64,000 bases of DNA from Pseudo-nitzschia pungens. Lineage: Eukaryota; Bacillariophyta; Bacillariophyceae; Bacillariales; Bacillariaceae. The stretch lies in contig CM074763.1 in assembly GCA_037355855.1 (NCBI GenBank), positions 2,914,001 through 2,978,000 of the forward strand, read 5' to 3'. Shown piece after piece: positions 1 to 12,005 of this stretch. The notes under the pieces were generated by a model. It was given only the letters and a program-made list of their open reading frames with translations. It was not told the origin of the DNA and did no database searches. Numbering within the stretch: the first letter of the stretch is position 1; every line of letters begins with the position of its first letter. A program made the position numbers and the translations under genes.

Positions 1-592
1 TTATGATTCAGTTGTTCCCGAGAAATTGTTTCCCGTAGATTTTTGCACGGTGCGGTAAGTACGAGTAAGGCCTTACGGTAGTCTTTTTCATTGCCGTATT
101 GAAATCGATACTCAATACTAAGGTTAAAGATATACTAGTATTTTAAATCTTTTTGATTGATGAGACGATTTTTTAATTTTTAAAGAGCAAAGCGCTCTCT
201 AGGATGAATACAACTTACATACCGGTACCGGTAAGATTACTACATAGGGTATTACGGGTCCCCATATCCATAATGCATACGACGTACGTACGTACGTACT
301 ACGCACAAGTTGATGCTTGACACCGATTGGATTTCAATGTCGCGAAGCAGGAGTATGTATTACGGAACCATTCTCTCGACACGTGAAAAAACCGTAGTGA
401 TAGTAGTCAGCAGCGGTTGCCGCACGTCCAGAGCACGAGCGAATGAGACAAGAGACAACAATGTTGTTGCCAACAAGTATTTGTGCAACTACAAGAAGTA
501 CGGTATTGAACCACCAAAGACATTGTTGAACAACACGGTTGCCATTGCAAGGTTGCATCACCCCGCCTTTTTATCGACACAAAACAATCAGG
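1..592. other. Intergenic, window start
   Basis: No convincing gene. The stretch is AT-rich and carries short self-complementary words, ending in an ACGTACGTACGT run near 283-300. Reading frames crossing it are overlaps of the gene starting at 593 and lack coding character. Confidence 0.5.
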
Positions 593-973
593 ATGAGATC
601 GGTTTTTTCCGGAACGAGTTTCTTCGGCGTTGCGTTCCTCGTCGTCATCGGAGCCCTCCTTGTCGGCTCCGGCTGCGACGCTTTCGGGGTGACGGACCCA
701 AAGAACGCCGCTCTCAAGGGACAGGGATTTTTGCAGTCCCGACAGAACTTTGTTGCCGCGGCAGCCGCGGCGATCCTGGTCCCCGGGGCCGCCGTTGCAA
801 AGGACGATGGCGACTACGTCAAGGGTTCCAAGGAAGATCCGGCCGTCCAGGCCAAGCTCAGCGTTTGCGTGTACGAATGCACCAAGCCCAAGGGAGAGGA
901 ACAAAAGTCACGGACGCAGTGCTTGAAAGAATGCAAGGCCCAGTACGTTACTGCGCGGTCCAGTTCGAGTTAA
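593..973 (+). CDS. Small thylakoid-lumen protein with twin CX3C motifs
   Basis: A 126-residue protein with a bipartite plastid leader. A hydrophobic signal peptide (residues 8-28) ends in a Cys-Asp-Ala-Phe site (A30/F31), the diatom cleavage motif. A second hydrophobic stretch (residues 53-66) ends in Ala-Val-Ala (67-69), like a thylakoid lumen signal. The second leader has Ser-Arg-Gln rather than twin Arg, so Sec or non-canonical Tat import are both possible. The mature part is only about 57 residues, very charged, with C92, C96, C110 and C114 in two CX3C pairs, which would allow a disulfide-linked helical hairpin. ATG 593 is preferred over 539 because it puts the signal peptide at the N-terminus. 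I do not recognise the family; a small photosystem or lumenal redox partner is a guess. Confidence 0.75.
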   Translation: MRSVFSGTSFFGVAFLVVIGALLVGSGCDAFGVTDPKNAALKGQGFLQSRQNFVAAAAAAILVPGAAVAKDDGDYVKGSKEDPAVQAKLSVCVYECTKPKGEEQKSRTQCLKECKAQYVTARSSSS

Positions 974-1929
974 AAACGATAGACGAACCAATCTTTCTTT
1001 TCGAAACAAAACCAAACAAAACAAAACAAGCAATCGCAAGGATTGCAAAAAATTAATTGTCCTCGTGCCACCATCAAATCAAAGTGCAGTATCTAGTTCT
1101 TGTACGCATGAACAGTGCCGGTTCCACTGATTCTATTCATGGGTTCCGTTTTGGATTGTTTTGGATTGTTTATGTTAAAATGTCTCTCGGGGTGATTATC
1201 GTATAGTTCCTGTATCATCAGTTTTCGAGTGCTATTCTACACTGCAGGCGTGCATGACTGTCTACCGGCATAAAACGAACAAAAGTTTATGTATCGTGCT
1301 ACATAGACAGCTCGCATGCACTGGGTCGTTCTCTGTGCGTAGTCCAATCCGAAGATCCTTCCCTCAAACAACAGGCTGGAAAGTGTCTGCGTTGCTTGGT
1401 TCGTTGATTGGCTGCATGTCTTTCGCATTATTATAAAAGTAATAATAACAATGATGCAGTTTGAAATGCACTCTCCAGTCAATGGCAGAGCCGAGCTTTC
1501 CAGCAATCCAGTTCTTGTGCAAGTGCGACCCGCATGTCTCACGGTCAACGAGGAGGGCACGTCTTTTCTTCCGTTCCCCTGCGTCTTTCCAACGTCTCGC
1601 CATCGACAACATGTGAGTAGGACCAACAGATTGGGAAGCGAGAACCGACCGTCACACAGAATGCAGTTCGCTGCGAATCCCGTCGGGGTTCCTCGCACCC
1701 CAGGGGTCCCGAAATAGATCGAAGAGATCGCTCAAACAATGGCATCAAACGTCAATGCGTAGGTTGAGCACTTGCGGATCGATCCGCCTTCGATGAGTAC
1801 GGACGATGCACTCCTTGGGTTCTTCCCGGTATCGTGGTCTGCCATACTGGACGCTCGCCCGCCCGATGATGCTTCTGTGCATGGGTTTGCCGCATTGTTG
1901 TTCCGTCTGGCGTTCCACAAAAAGCCCGT
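974..1929. other. Intergenic
   Basis: Holds the probable 3' UTR of the lumen protein, with an AAACA-type five-base repeat at about 1008-1030, and the 3' flank of the minus-strand gene ending at 1930. Several overlapping open frames occur on both strands but none shows a recognisable domain. Confidence 0.5.
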
Positions 1930-2387
1930 TCATTTGGGATCGTTCAAGTGCTGGAGCTTGGCGATGCTTTCGGCCAGGAGCCGGTCCGGGTCGTCCTCTC
2001 GGTCTCGTGTCCCGTCCGGAACCGCTTGTTGCTTTTGCTGTTTTCGATGAGAGGCCGAATGGCGCGAGACGATCCCGGGGTCCGCTTCGCCTTTCTTTTC
2101 GTTGCCATCGCGCGTCCAGTGGAATTCCTGTCGGACGCGCTCCGTCTGGTCGCGTTGTATTTTTTGTTCCAGGAGCTGCAAGCGAATCTCTTCGCCGTCT
2201 TCGTTGTTGTCAATATGCTTGTTTTTGTGTTTGTCATTGAAATCGTAACCGTCACGAGTTGCATCCCCGCGGTGGTTCTCATCGAGAAGCTGTTCGAGGT
2301 CTTTGATCCCATTGGCGTGTTCCTTTAGAGCCTGTCGCCGGATCCTCAGGATCCGAATGCTGTCTGCAAGATCTCCATGGGCATGGC

Positions 2388-2419
<32 letters not shown>

Positions 2420-2821
2420 ATGTTGTCGTTGATGTTGTTTTTGCTGCTGCCGCTCGCGATTCGATCATCCCCCATTGCGGGTAGGTAGTCGTGCACGAGG
2501 ATGCTGCTGCCACCCGGACGGATTGCCTCGGCAACACCGTTGCGTTCCATCGCATCCCGCATCAGCACCAACGCAAAGCCCAACCACACCACCACCAGAA
2601 AGAGAAAGATCACCGCCATTGCTTTCGTCCAGACGGCGACGCATCTGTGGCGGTCGCACTCCCCCCGACAGATAAAACACAACCATCCCGTGCGAGAAGT
2701 ATGCGCATTCGCGTGCGGCTGCTGCTGGCCTTCCAGGGACACCAACGAACCGCAAGAATACGAGTGCACATCTTGTGTTTGTGGATGATACTGTTGCTGT
2801 TGCTGTTGCTGTTGTTGTTGT

Positions 2822-2854
<33 letters not shown>

Positions 2855-3123
2855 ATCATTACCATCAATTGAGTCCGTCTCTTGAGATGTTTGTCGCTGT
2901 GTTGTCTCCCGAGAAATTTTCCGTGGTGTCCTCGGTTGCTGCTTCGAGGTAGGTTTGGGGGATGCCGATTCCGATTCGGAAGACTCTCGCTCGCGCCGGC
3001 AGCTGCGGTTTTGTTCCCGTTCGTCGTGTTGCCGTGGTCGAGAAAATCCTTCCGGATCGCGTTGCCTCCTTTCGTTCGGCAGTGCTCGATTGCGGTGCTG
3101 CCCGGTCCGGAAACGACTTTCAT
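1930..3123 (-). CDS. Single-pass membrane protein with polyQ tract
   Basis: A 397-residue hypothetical protein. From the N-terminus it shows a basic, Ser/Asn-rich region, a run of about 24 glutamines (residues ~90-113, encoded at 2784-2856), a Cys-containing segment, one strong membrane span (about 168-189), an Asn-Asp repeat ((ND)n near 2395-2440) and a charged, probably helical C-terminal region rich in Arg, Glu and Gln. One span without a cleavable signal suggests a type II or tail-exposed anchor. The open frame extends further upstream but only with a TTG; the first ATG is at 3123. Plus-strand frames across it are shadows. No family recognised. The polyQ tract may vary in length between strains. 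Confidence 0.6.
2784..2856 (-). repeat. CAG/CAA polyglutamine microsatellite
   Basis: Trinucleotide tract reading CTG/TTG on the plus strand, coding for about 24 Gln in the minus-strand membrane protein. CAG and CAA are mixed, which usually slows expansion. Confidence 0.9.
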
Positions 3124-4439
3124 CGTGTCGACAATCAATAGCAGCAACTCGATTCGACTCGACTCGACCCTTGATTTTGCTCTCCGTTACCGTATTGGTC
3201 GGACAAGACGAGACGAGGAAGGCGAGGCGAGGCGAGGATCCTTTACCAGGTATCAGCGGAGCGATCCAAACGGGATACGAACCGAGTCGCAATCGATCGT
3301 TGTCTCCGCTCCGTTCCCGTCCCGTTCCCGATCCTGTTGCATTCAGACTTTTGCTTTCGCTATCGCTGTGGTTCTCACTCTCACTTTCGAGCCATGTAAT
3401 CTGCTGGCCGGCTCTCTAGCTCGGAACGATCATTATTCTTGCGTGTGTAATTGTGGATTTGATTCGTACCGTACCGTACCGTACGGTATTCTTGTTGTTA
3501 AGATGATAAATACTTCTAATCGAATTGGGAACCGGTGCAACTTGGGGTATACAAGTAAGTTACGATTACGAGAACTTGTACTACTTCGTAGTAAGCTTAC
3601 CAGGTATGGGTTTATTTTTTTGCAGTACCGTATTGTACGAGTACAACTTACCGTACGAACTTGTTTAATTTTCATACCAAAAAAGGCTTTTGTTGAGGAT
3701 GATAACCCAGGTTCGGAGACTGGTTGGTAACCTTATCTACGACTAGAGACTCCCCAAACCGCTCTGTAACGCATTGAGAATGTACGAGTAAGGTTATCGG
3801 CACCTATGCCAGGAATCCAATGTCCGGGAGACGCTACGAGTAACTACCAGTAATTACTTGTACGAGTTGTAGACACACACAGGACAGGATACGACTGCGA
3901 AGCGGTGGGAAACAGAGGGTAATTTTTCCAGCAACCAAGACCTTTTCACGGAGCACTTGTTCGCAATTGCTAGTAGTAGTAATGGTAAATTTTACTTATT
4001 GTGCATCATACAGTAACTTAATGATTAATGACATTATGAGGATTGCTGTACCGGTAATCTTACGGGTCGAGTTTCCTTGCAGAAGGATTTCTACCGTAAG
4101 GATTAATTAAGGTCTTAACCCACCACTGCAATTTGATTTTTTTTAGAGAGACAGAACAGACCGATCTTCGTATTTTTTTGATATTTTCTTCTTTTGAGAT
4201 ATGGATGAGAAAGGAACACCACGCCTTGTTCCGTTTTCGGTTTCGGCGTGCTACCCGGTAAGGTTAGTACTAAGATACCAAAAAGTTCTTCGAATGACAT
4301 TTGAAGACGCTCACTTGCTTTCCCGTGCCGAAATCTTTTTTGCTGCCGTGCAGTAGTAAAAAAAACAAGAAGGGCCAAAGAAGAAATCCTTCTAGCTCTT
4401 GCTTCTTGTTTTTTGTGCTGCTGGTGGTGGTGGCTTGAG

Positions 4440-4700
4440 AATATAGTACTAGTAGTAGTGGTACTAGTGGTGGTGGTTTGCATTGCTGTTGCTGAAGATG
4501 CAAGAGTGTGCTGAGATGGAGAGTATCACCTCAGCATGTCTCTGGAATAGAAGTACTACTAGTGGGACAATGTTTTCTCCCGCTGTCAAAGGAGGAGACC
4601 TAAATCATACGTGGAATCCTGAAGACACCATTAATTGTCCTACTACTAGTACTACTACTAATACTAGTAGTAGTACTACTTTGTTGATGCTGTAAGAAGA
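4440..4700. repeat. AGT/ACT trinucleotide tracts
   Basis: Several interrupted runs of AGT or ACT triplets (about 4445-4480, 4551-4565, 4640-4685), often containing CTAGTA. Confidence 0.7.
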
Positions 4701-5747
4701 AATAGTCCAAACAAGAACAGAGACAAGAAGAGGAGGAAGAATGGTGCTGTTGACAGTGACACCAGCATGCCAGTGCACCAGCACCAGGAGCTTCTTTGTA
4801 TTGTTGTCAAGAAGAAGATGAGCACCACCACCAGGGACTAGCTAGTAGTAGTTCAGAACATCCATGGTCACAGCAGCAGCAGGGGCACCATCAAATCAAT
4901 GCTAGCAGCAGTCACAATGAACTATTGAAGGTGGGGTCCGATACAACAACAGTGTTGGAGAGGTTATTTGTTATTAACCGATGGCGGTGGTGTTGTGGTA
5001 GTTTTTGGGAGCGTGCCCCGTCCATTGGGAATAATAGTGAATGAAAATCAATCCCAAGAATCAACGATCATCTCTCTCGATTACGAGTACCGTACCGTAA
5101 TTACTTCTAAAATCAGACTCTTCTGGTACCACTCACGTCTGGCCTTCGACCGTTTTCCTCTTGGTTCGGAACTCTTCCAACGCTGGAGGTGTTCGCTTGT
5201 CGTTGTCCCTTTTTTGATTCGACATTATGATAAATTATTCTTGAAGTATCAAATTCCCCGAAGCCCCCATCTGCTATGTTCTGGATCATGCTTCTTGGTT
5301 CCGGAAGGCTCCTAAGTTTTTTGCTTGGAAAAATAAATACCGTAATACTCCACCTACCGGTAAAAATAATTCCGCTAATTACTCGTGTACTTCTAATTTG
5401 AAATCGTACATGAGATCCTAACGGGAACAAAAAAATCATTGTGGCGAAAAGTGAAAGACTTTTCGACACATCATTATGGTAAGGCTTACCGTACAGCATC
5501 TGGTATTCAAGCTGTAGGAAAGAACTTCGACGACGTGTCTCCATTTCAATCGGTGAGGAGATGAGACTTACTTCTTGCAAGATCACGACGATTAGGGCAC
5601 CCAGTAATAACCTTAATTACTTGTACCTGTACACATCGCAACCACTTCAGCTCTCTGCATCCAGTGTTTTCGACTCGTCCAGTCTCGAATGCTGTTTGGA
5701 ACCGTCAACTAAAAAGGCATCAAAATCTGAAAGAATAGAAACGTACT

Positions 5748-5792
5748 GCACACACACACACACTCACACTCACACACACACTCACAAGCACT
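5748..5792. repeat. CA dinucleotide microsatellite
   Basis: CACACACA run with occasional CT, about 50 bases upstream of the J-protein start, so probably in its 5' UTR or core promoter. Confidence 0.85.
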
Positions 5793-5839
5793 AACACATT
5801 CACAGAACAATCAACGGCACCGACACCGACACCGACACC

Positions 5840-7558
5840 ATGATGTCCAGCAGCAACAGCGGCGGCACCGGCATCGGCGGATTGTTCTCGAACATTGCCA
5901 AGGGGATCCAGACGTTCCAGCACGAGCATCAGGTCGCCCAGCAGGCCAGGGAGGCGGGGATGGTCTGGGACAAGAAACAAAGAGATTGGACCTTTTACTC
6001 GCTGGACGAACAATGGGAACAAATCCTAGAGAAGGAAAAGGAAATGAAAGACGAAGAGGGAGGCGACAACAGCGGAAGCGGGACCGAAGAACGCAAGGTG
6101 AAGGATCGAGAGTACTACGACCTGCTGGGAGTCAGCACCAATGCCACCGCGTCCGACATCAAAAAGTCCTACTACAAAAAGGCCCGCATCGTCCACCCCG
6201 ACAAGAACCCGGACGATCCGGAGGCAGCCAACAAGTTCCAGCAGCTCGGACACGCCTACAACGTTCTCAGCAACGAACAGCTGCGAGCGAACTACGACAA
6301 AAACGGAAAGGCAGAAACGACGGCGGAGGAAGAAATGGGGGCCGGTCAGGTCGACGCCATGGTCTTTTTCAACGTCATGTTTGGGAGCACGCTGGTGGAA
6401 CCCTACATTGGGGAATTGTGGATCGCCCAGACGGCGGACACCATGCTCAAGGACGGGGGAAACAACGCACTCGAGTTTGAGGACCAGCTCACGGAGGAGG
6501 AACTCCAACAGCTCCCCGAGGAGGAACGTCTCAAGGTCATGGAAGAGCGGCGAAAAGTAATGGATGAAAAGCTTTCCGCCATGCAGGCCCAGTCCGAGCT
6601 GCAAACGGCCAAGCGACAGGTCACGTGCGCCAAGCACCTGCGGGAACGCGTTCAACCGTTCCTGGATGCCATGGCCGCGGCGGGCTATCCGGGGCGGGCA
6701 AGTCCCGAAAAGCAGAAGATCAAGGACGCCTTTCGGGAGGCGTGCCGCGAGGAAGCCATGACCATCGCGAAAGGGGCTCAGGGCGACTGGTACCTGAACA
6801 TTATCGGTTTTTCCCTGGAAGTCAACGCCCAGGAGTACCTGGGCTTTGAAAAAACCTTTATGGGACTGGGAGGTCACCTGGCGAGAACCAGGGCCAACGC
6901 CAGCGGGTTCAATTCCACCATGGGATTGCTGGGAGCGGGAATCAAGGCCGCCAGCGCCGGGATCCGGACCATGCAGACGGCCGAAAACCTCCAGAAGGAC
7001 ATGCAGGAGAAGGCCATGGGCGACAACGTCGGGGGCGCGGAAAACCACGACCCCACCAAGCCACCCACGGTGGCCGAAATGTCCGAGGAGGACCAGATGA
7101 AACTCGCCATGGAAATGCAGGGCGCCATGGACGACTCGCTGCCGACCTTTTTGGAATTCGCCCAGGCCGTCAACAAGCGGGACATCCAGAAAACCATCAG
7201 GGGCGTCTGCAATAAACTCTTTGCGGACGACTTTCGAAACGACGCCGGAAACGCAACCAAGTCGGAGCTCGGCCTCAAGGCATCCCAGGTCTTGCGAGCA
7301 GAGGCCGTTCGGATCCTGGGCAACGAATTCCAGGCCGTTGGCGCCCTGAAGGTCAATCCGAGCACGAACGCCAAGATGAGCGCGGACGACATCAAACTGC
7401 AACTGAACGTTGCGGCCATGGCTACCATGGCCAAGGCGCAGGGGCAGGAGTTGACCCCGGACGACCAGGAAGCCCTGATGAAGCAGGCCAAGGAAGCAAT
7501 GGAGCAACAGCAGCAGCAGCAACCGCACCCACAGGCAGAACCCGACGCGAGTACGTGA
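5840..7558 (+). CDS. DnaJ-X type J-domain co-chaperone
   Basis: A 572-residue J protein that should stimulate the ATPase of an Hsp70. The J domain spans about residues 90-154, with Tyr-Tyr-Asp-Leu-Leu-Gly at its start and the essential His-Pro-Asp at 119-121. It is followed by a long region, about 160-420, resembling the DnaJ-X domain of yeast Caj1/Djp1 and plant relatives, which act in the cytosol or on organelle import. An N-terminal extension of about 85 residues with a Trp-rich patch precedes the J domain; a second helical region and a Gln-rich tail end the protein. No signal peptide or membrane span, so cytosolic. The frame is intact and clearly GC-rich relative to its flanks. The start is one of two adjacent ATGs. 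Confidence 0.9.
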   Translation: MMSSSNSGGTGIGGLFSNIAKGIQTFQHEHQVAQQAREAGMVWDKKQRDWTFYSLDEQWEQILEKEKEMKDEEGGDNSGSGTEERKVKDREYYDLLGVSTNATASDIKKSYYKKARIVHPDKNPDDPEAANKFQQLGHAYNVLSNEQLRANYDKNGKAETTAEEEMGAGQVDAMVFFNVMFGSTLVEPYIGELWIAQTADTMLKDGGNNALEFEDQLTEEELQQLPEEERLKVMEERRKVMDEKLSAMQAQSELQTAKRQVTCAKHLRERVQPFLDAMAAAGYPGRASPEKQKIKDAFREACREEAMTIAKGAQGDWYLNIIGFSLEVNAQEYLGFEKTFMGLGGHLARTRANASGFNSTMGLLGAGIKAASAGIRTMQTAENLQKDMQEKAMGDNVGGAENHDPTKPPTVAEMSEEDQMKLAMEMQGAMDDSLPTFLEFAQAVNKRDIQKTIRGVCNKLFADDFRNDAGNATKSELGLKASQVLRAEAVRILGNEFQAVGALKVNPSTNAKMSADDIKLQLNVAAMATMAKAQGQELTPDDQEALMKQAKEAMEQQQQQQPHPQAEPDAST

Positions 7559-8643
7559 CCTCGAGACGACGGTGCTGCGCGGGTAAGATCCATCCACCGA
7601 GCGACTGCGTTACCGACAGCGGCGATGAAACGAAACGAAACGAAATGAAATGAACCGAACGAATTAGAATATGTAACAACACAGCAGCAGTAACGACAAG
7701 AATTTAATGGTAGTGATATAATTTTGAAAGCAACAACAGCAATAATTGCCGCGACAACTCCATGGCATGGATCGAACCATGATGATTGAGCTGTCGATCG
7801 ATGGGTACGGGACAATAAAGGAGTTGAGTGTTGTCATTGCATAATACGAATAAAATGAATAATACACAAAAGAAAAAACTGGAAACGTGTTTGTATTGTT
7901 ATTATTTGTATGGTATGGTAACTTACTCGTAACTTACCGTACGTATCTTGTCATCATACCGTACGTACCCTTACGCAAACTTGCAGAGTGCTTCCAGACT
8001 AAGGTTTACTGTACATTCGTACGGTACAGTAACTTAAATGCCGTACAACTATAAAGTTCGAGCCCGCCGACTCATCGTACTGGTACCAGGAGCAGTTAAG
8101 CCAGTCAGCCAGCGTGGATTCAAATTTTTGGGTTCCAACGAGGTCGAATGAATCCTCCGAAGCAGAGAAAACAATGATTTTCACCCACACCGTAAATTAC
8201 GGTACGCTACGCTACGCTACGATTAAGTTACAGTGGTGGTAGCTCGTAGCTTGTCGAGACGATGATACTAGCATAGCACATCATTCGATAACGCATCGGT
8301 ACGTATCTTCCAGGATTCGAACTAACTCACGCTTACCGTACTGCATCGCATTCCCAGTCGAACCGAAATCGATCGAGACCGCATCAAAAACCCTGCTGCC
8401 ACGGGTGCCGCAACGAAGATCATCCAACGCAAGACGCTTTGGTCCGTCCCTCCACACCCGACACAAAGAGGGAGAGAGACGAAGACGATTAGTGTTGCGA
8501 CAACGGATTGATTGGTTGGTTTGTTGGTTTCCGGAACGAACGATTCGAACGAATCGCATGGATCAAACAGAGCGAACGGCTCGTCCGTCAATTATCCACC
8601 AAATTGGAATTCTAATTCCAACTCCGACCCGAATCGCTCCGAA
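7559..8643. other. Intergenic
   Basis: 3' flank of the J-protein gene with a five-base GAAAC/GAAAT repeat (7622-7655), then AT-rich DNA with TACGGTA/GGTAACTTAC words (7905-8060), then the upstream region of the GH20-like gene. The open frame of that gene extends upstream to 8512 but its first ATG is at 8644. Confidence 0.5.
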
Positions 8644-11600
8644 ATGATGATTCCCAGACGAACACGATCCGGCGCGAGAACGAATTCGACGCCGGCGGTC
8701 GCGACGATTGCCACCGTCTGGTCGTGCACTTTGCTGTGTTTGCTAGCAGTGATTGCAATTCCATCCGCAAGCAATCCGTGGCTTCGACCGGTCGCCGCTT
8801 CCGAACCCCCATTCTCGGAGCTCTCGTCGAGCGCAAAAAGGGACGAAACAACAACAACAACAACAACAACAACCGCGACTTCCATTGCGTCCCCGGAAGA
8901 ACGGCGTCGTTTGCTCTCGTCGTCGTCGTCGTCATTCTCCTCGCGGCGACCGGAATCACTCCCGTTTCTCCTCGGAGTCATGGTAGACGCCGGTCGCCAC
9001 GACGTTCCGGTGGAGTGGCTGGAATCCTTTTTGACCCTGGCTCACCGCATGGGGTTCAATGCCCTCCACCTCAAGCTCACCAGCGACCAAAAATTTGCCA
9101 TTGGCAGCGCACGCCAGACCGAAAAGTGGAAGCGGTTGGCCCGACACGCCAAACAACTCGGCGACCTGACCATCCTTCCGGAGGTCTCCGTCCCGTTCTT
9201 TGCCGCCTCGTGGGCGCACCAAGACGTGATTGGCAGCGGTGAAAGCAGCAACACGAATGTCCAGCACTTCTATCAATGCGGGCAATCAACGCCATCGCTC
9301 TCGTCGTCCGCTGGCTCCCCCCCGGTTGCTTCCGCCGCCCCATTGCCCCAGATATTTGTGCTCCTCGGAACGAGCCTTCCCGACGGTCGGAACCAATCTC
9401 CCGCTCGACATTGGTCATCCGGACCTTCCCGAAACGATTCGCCGGTTGCTCCGCGACCTGCTGACGGTCCTGGACCAGCCGGCGTACCTGCACCTGGGGG
9501 GAAGTGGCAGCGGGACAAGCGCGAAGGATTCATCACCGATCCGAACACGACTGCTGGAGGGAGGCCCTGGAGGAGGACCCACCCCACCACCGGACGAAGA
9601 AGAAACCGAAACAAAGCCTCGACCGGCTATTGCGGGACGAATACCGGAAATTCGAAACGATGCTCGACGGAATTCTTGCCAACGACCTGGGGTACCGACC
9701 GACGGTGGTCGTCCGGGGTGCGAGCGGTGGAGATTCTTCCGGCGACCGGGAGCAACGCGCAAAGGCGACACCGGGAGCCGAAGCGAAAACCAACGTCACC
9801 GGTCGACACCAACCCGCTGTTCGGGAATACCGCGACCATCGCGAGGCGCTCCGGGACGCGAATTCCACGAATCGTATGCCGTACCTGCTGCATCCGAACG
9901 AACTCAATCTGGCGACGACCCTGGCAACGAATCATCCCACCGGGTGGGAGGTCTACCAACAAACGCGGGAGATTCTGACCGCCCACTGCTCCCACGCTGC
10001 CGGTTGCTCCGCGCGATCAACACGATAACGAACACGAACACGAATACGAATCGTCGTCGTCGTCGTCGAGCTTTCTGGGGCTATTCCTTTCTACCGATGC
10101 CATGCCCCCGGAATGGTTCGAGCCGCGAAACGTCCTGGGGCGGATGCTGGCGGTGTCCATGGCGGCGACGGACGTTGAGAACCACTATTTGCACCGAAAC
10201 ATCGAAGGGACTGGATCCGGAGCTCGGCGCGTTATCTACCGAAAGAGACACGCCGCACGATTCTTTCTTCGCCAATGCTTCGGACTTCGAACGAGCCTAC
10301 CTGGAGCGGTGCCGCGGATTGTTCCCGGCGGCGAACGATGGTGGGGCCAGCGACGACACCGCCGCGGACAGAGTGCTGTCCTCTGCCAGGCACACTATTT
10401 GCGACCGTCTCGGCGGATTGAAGTCCCAACAAGCATCGGCCTCGTGGTCGGACCGGATGGCACGCGGGATCGGCGTCCAAGAGCAGAATCATCAACGACA
10501 AGAGCGACGGCAACACTTTCGAACGCAGAGCGACATTTCCCGGGACTGCAAACTACAAAAAGGCCTACGGCAAACTATGGAAGGACTGGGCGGACGAAAT
10601 ATGTCACCGCCTCACCGAAACCAAGCACGAACTGGAGTGGCTGCCTTCCACCCACGCGGATTCGATCCGAGACGCGGCCTTTGCGGCCCACTGGCGGGAG
10701 GACGGCGACGGTTGGAAGGGCGGCGAAGAACCCGCGGAAAGGGACCCCCGTGACTCGTTCGAGTCGCCAGCCTCGGTGCTCTTTCACGAGGCGCTCGGGG
10801 CCACGCGCGTCCCGGTGCGGGGCATCATCGTGGATCTCGTGGAGGACGCCTCCGTCTCGCCGGCCCTTCTCGAAGAGTGGATGGAGCGAGTCCTGGTGCC
10901 GCTGGGGCTCAACGCCCTCCAGCTCTCGCTTTTGAATCGCTTGGGCTGCGCGCTCCGCCTTTCCTCGCTCGAGTGGCTCCACCACGCCGTCCCCAAACCG
11001 ATCGTGGATCCCTGGACCGACGAAAGCCTGGGAAGGATCGTCGCTTTCGCGGACCGTCTGGGATTGGAACTCATTCCGGAAATCTCCGTGACAACCGAGG
11101 CTCTGGGCTGGTACCACGCGGGATTCTTGGTGGACTGTCCCAACACGCTGTGCAGAAGCCAACACTCCGGTGGGGGTTCGGAGGAGGAGGGAACCGCCGT
11201 TGCCAACGACGTCCGCAACGGATCCCTCCTTCCGGTGATCCTTCGAATGGTTCGGAAACTCCGTGGAATCTTTCGCTCCGGATCGTTCCTGCATCTCGGC
11301 AGCGACGAGCGCCGCGCGAGCGGAGCCTGTTGGAGGGAAAGCGGTGACGACACCGTCCCGCCGAACTACGATGCCTTCGAGCAAAGGCTCTCCGACCTGT
11401 TGGTGGAGACGTTTGGCTGGTACAATTCCTCCGGCATTTTGCGGTGGGAAAATCGAGAGGGCATCTCGTACCCGCAGCGAACCGGAGCCATTACGCAATA
11501 CCGATACGGAGTGCCGGATGCAAAGCCGGACGGCGGAGAGTCCGATCAACTCACGTTTGGAAGTCTTTCCATCACCCCGGAACGGAGTCCCTGGTCCGTG

Positions 11601-12005
11601 TACCTCGAAACCCGCGAGTGGGTCGAACGCCGGCCCGAGGGACTGCTCGCGAGGATCTCGGTGGGGGGAATTTTGGACGATCCGGCCTCGAACGAAGATA
11701 CCGGCCAGCAAACAAAGATGGGATTGCTGGCATTTGCCGTGGGACTGTCGTCGAACATACCTCCCCTGGAGGATGCTTCCGCACTGGATTCGTACCTCGC
11801 CAATCTTTGCACCGGTAGCCCCAACGCCTCGCACGTTTTGTGCCGCATCTCTTCCCACTCGGGAGCCAGAGGCGTCCAGCGTCCAAAAGGATCTCGCGGA
11901 TCGTTGTTGTGCAGGGCGATGACCAGGTCCGTTTCTCGCCCCGTGATGCGGTCGTCGCTGGCGTCCGCGCCAAACAGTGTCGACAACGGGGGTGGTATTG
12001 CGTGA
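8644..12005 (+). pseudogene. Two-domain GH20-like gene, first half frameshifted
   Basis: Reads as one gene of about 1118 residues if five +1 shifts are passed. Domain 1 (8950-10600) aligns with the gene at 12736, domain 2 (10776-12005) with the gene at 14547. It starts with a signal anchor (8710-8760), then GH20 strands in frame 1 (Gly-Val-Met-Val-Asp near 8977; Leu-Pro-Glu-Val near 9175), frame 2 (Cys-Pro-Arg-Tyr, then His-Leu-Gly-Gly near 9490), frame 3 (9540-10015), frame 1 (10030-10205), frame 2 (10210-10400) and frame 3 (from ~10470). Shifts lie near a C7 run (9317-9323), a G6 run (9496-9501), 10015-10022, a GGG (10207-10209) and 10400-10470. The catalytic Asp-Glu after His-Leu-Gly is missing in domain 1 in either frame; domain 2 keeps it as His-Leu-Gly-Ser-Asp-Glu. 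GC-rich compared with its paralogues. Could be a half-decayed gene, or intact with assembly errors. Confidence 0.7.

Larger units (their letters stand above)
3124..5839. other. Long intergenic region with microsatellites
   Basis: About 2.7 kb between divergent genes, likely containing both promoters. It holds GTA/CGGTA-type words (3465-3680), AGT/ACT trinucleotide tracts (4440-4700) and a CA tract just before the J-protein start. Open frames such as 5113-5586 on the minus strand have no recognisable domain and I do not call them. Confidence 0.5.

Noticed and set aside
310..1056. 248-codon frame overlapping the small lumen protein
   Set aside because: The overlapping frame at 593-973 has a proper plastid leader; this one is Arg-rich and lacks any domain.
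5113..5586. 157-codon minus-strand open frame
   Set aside because: No domain or consistent coding composition, and it crosses intergenic GTACGG-type words.
6026..7597. 523-codon minus-strand frame opposite the J protein
   Set aside because: Shadow of a GC-rich gene; no domain, while the plus strand has a clear J domain.
8290..8400. tRNA on the minus strand (GTTCGAATCC T-loop-like word)
   Set aside because: No pairing T stem, anticodon arm or acceptor stem can be drawn around it.
9209..10750. Several small introns instead of frame breaks in the 8644 gene
   Set aside because: Homology resumes within a few codons of each break, leaving no room for introns, and single-base changes at homopolymers explain the shifts.
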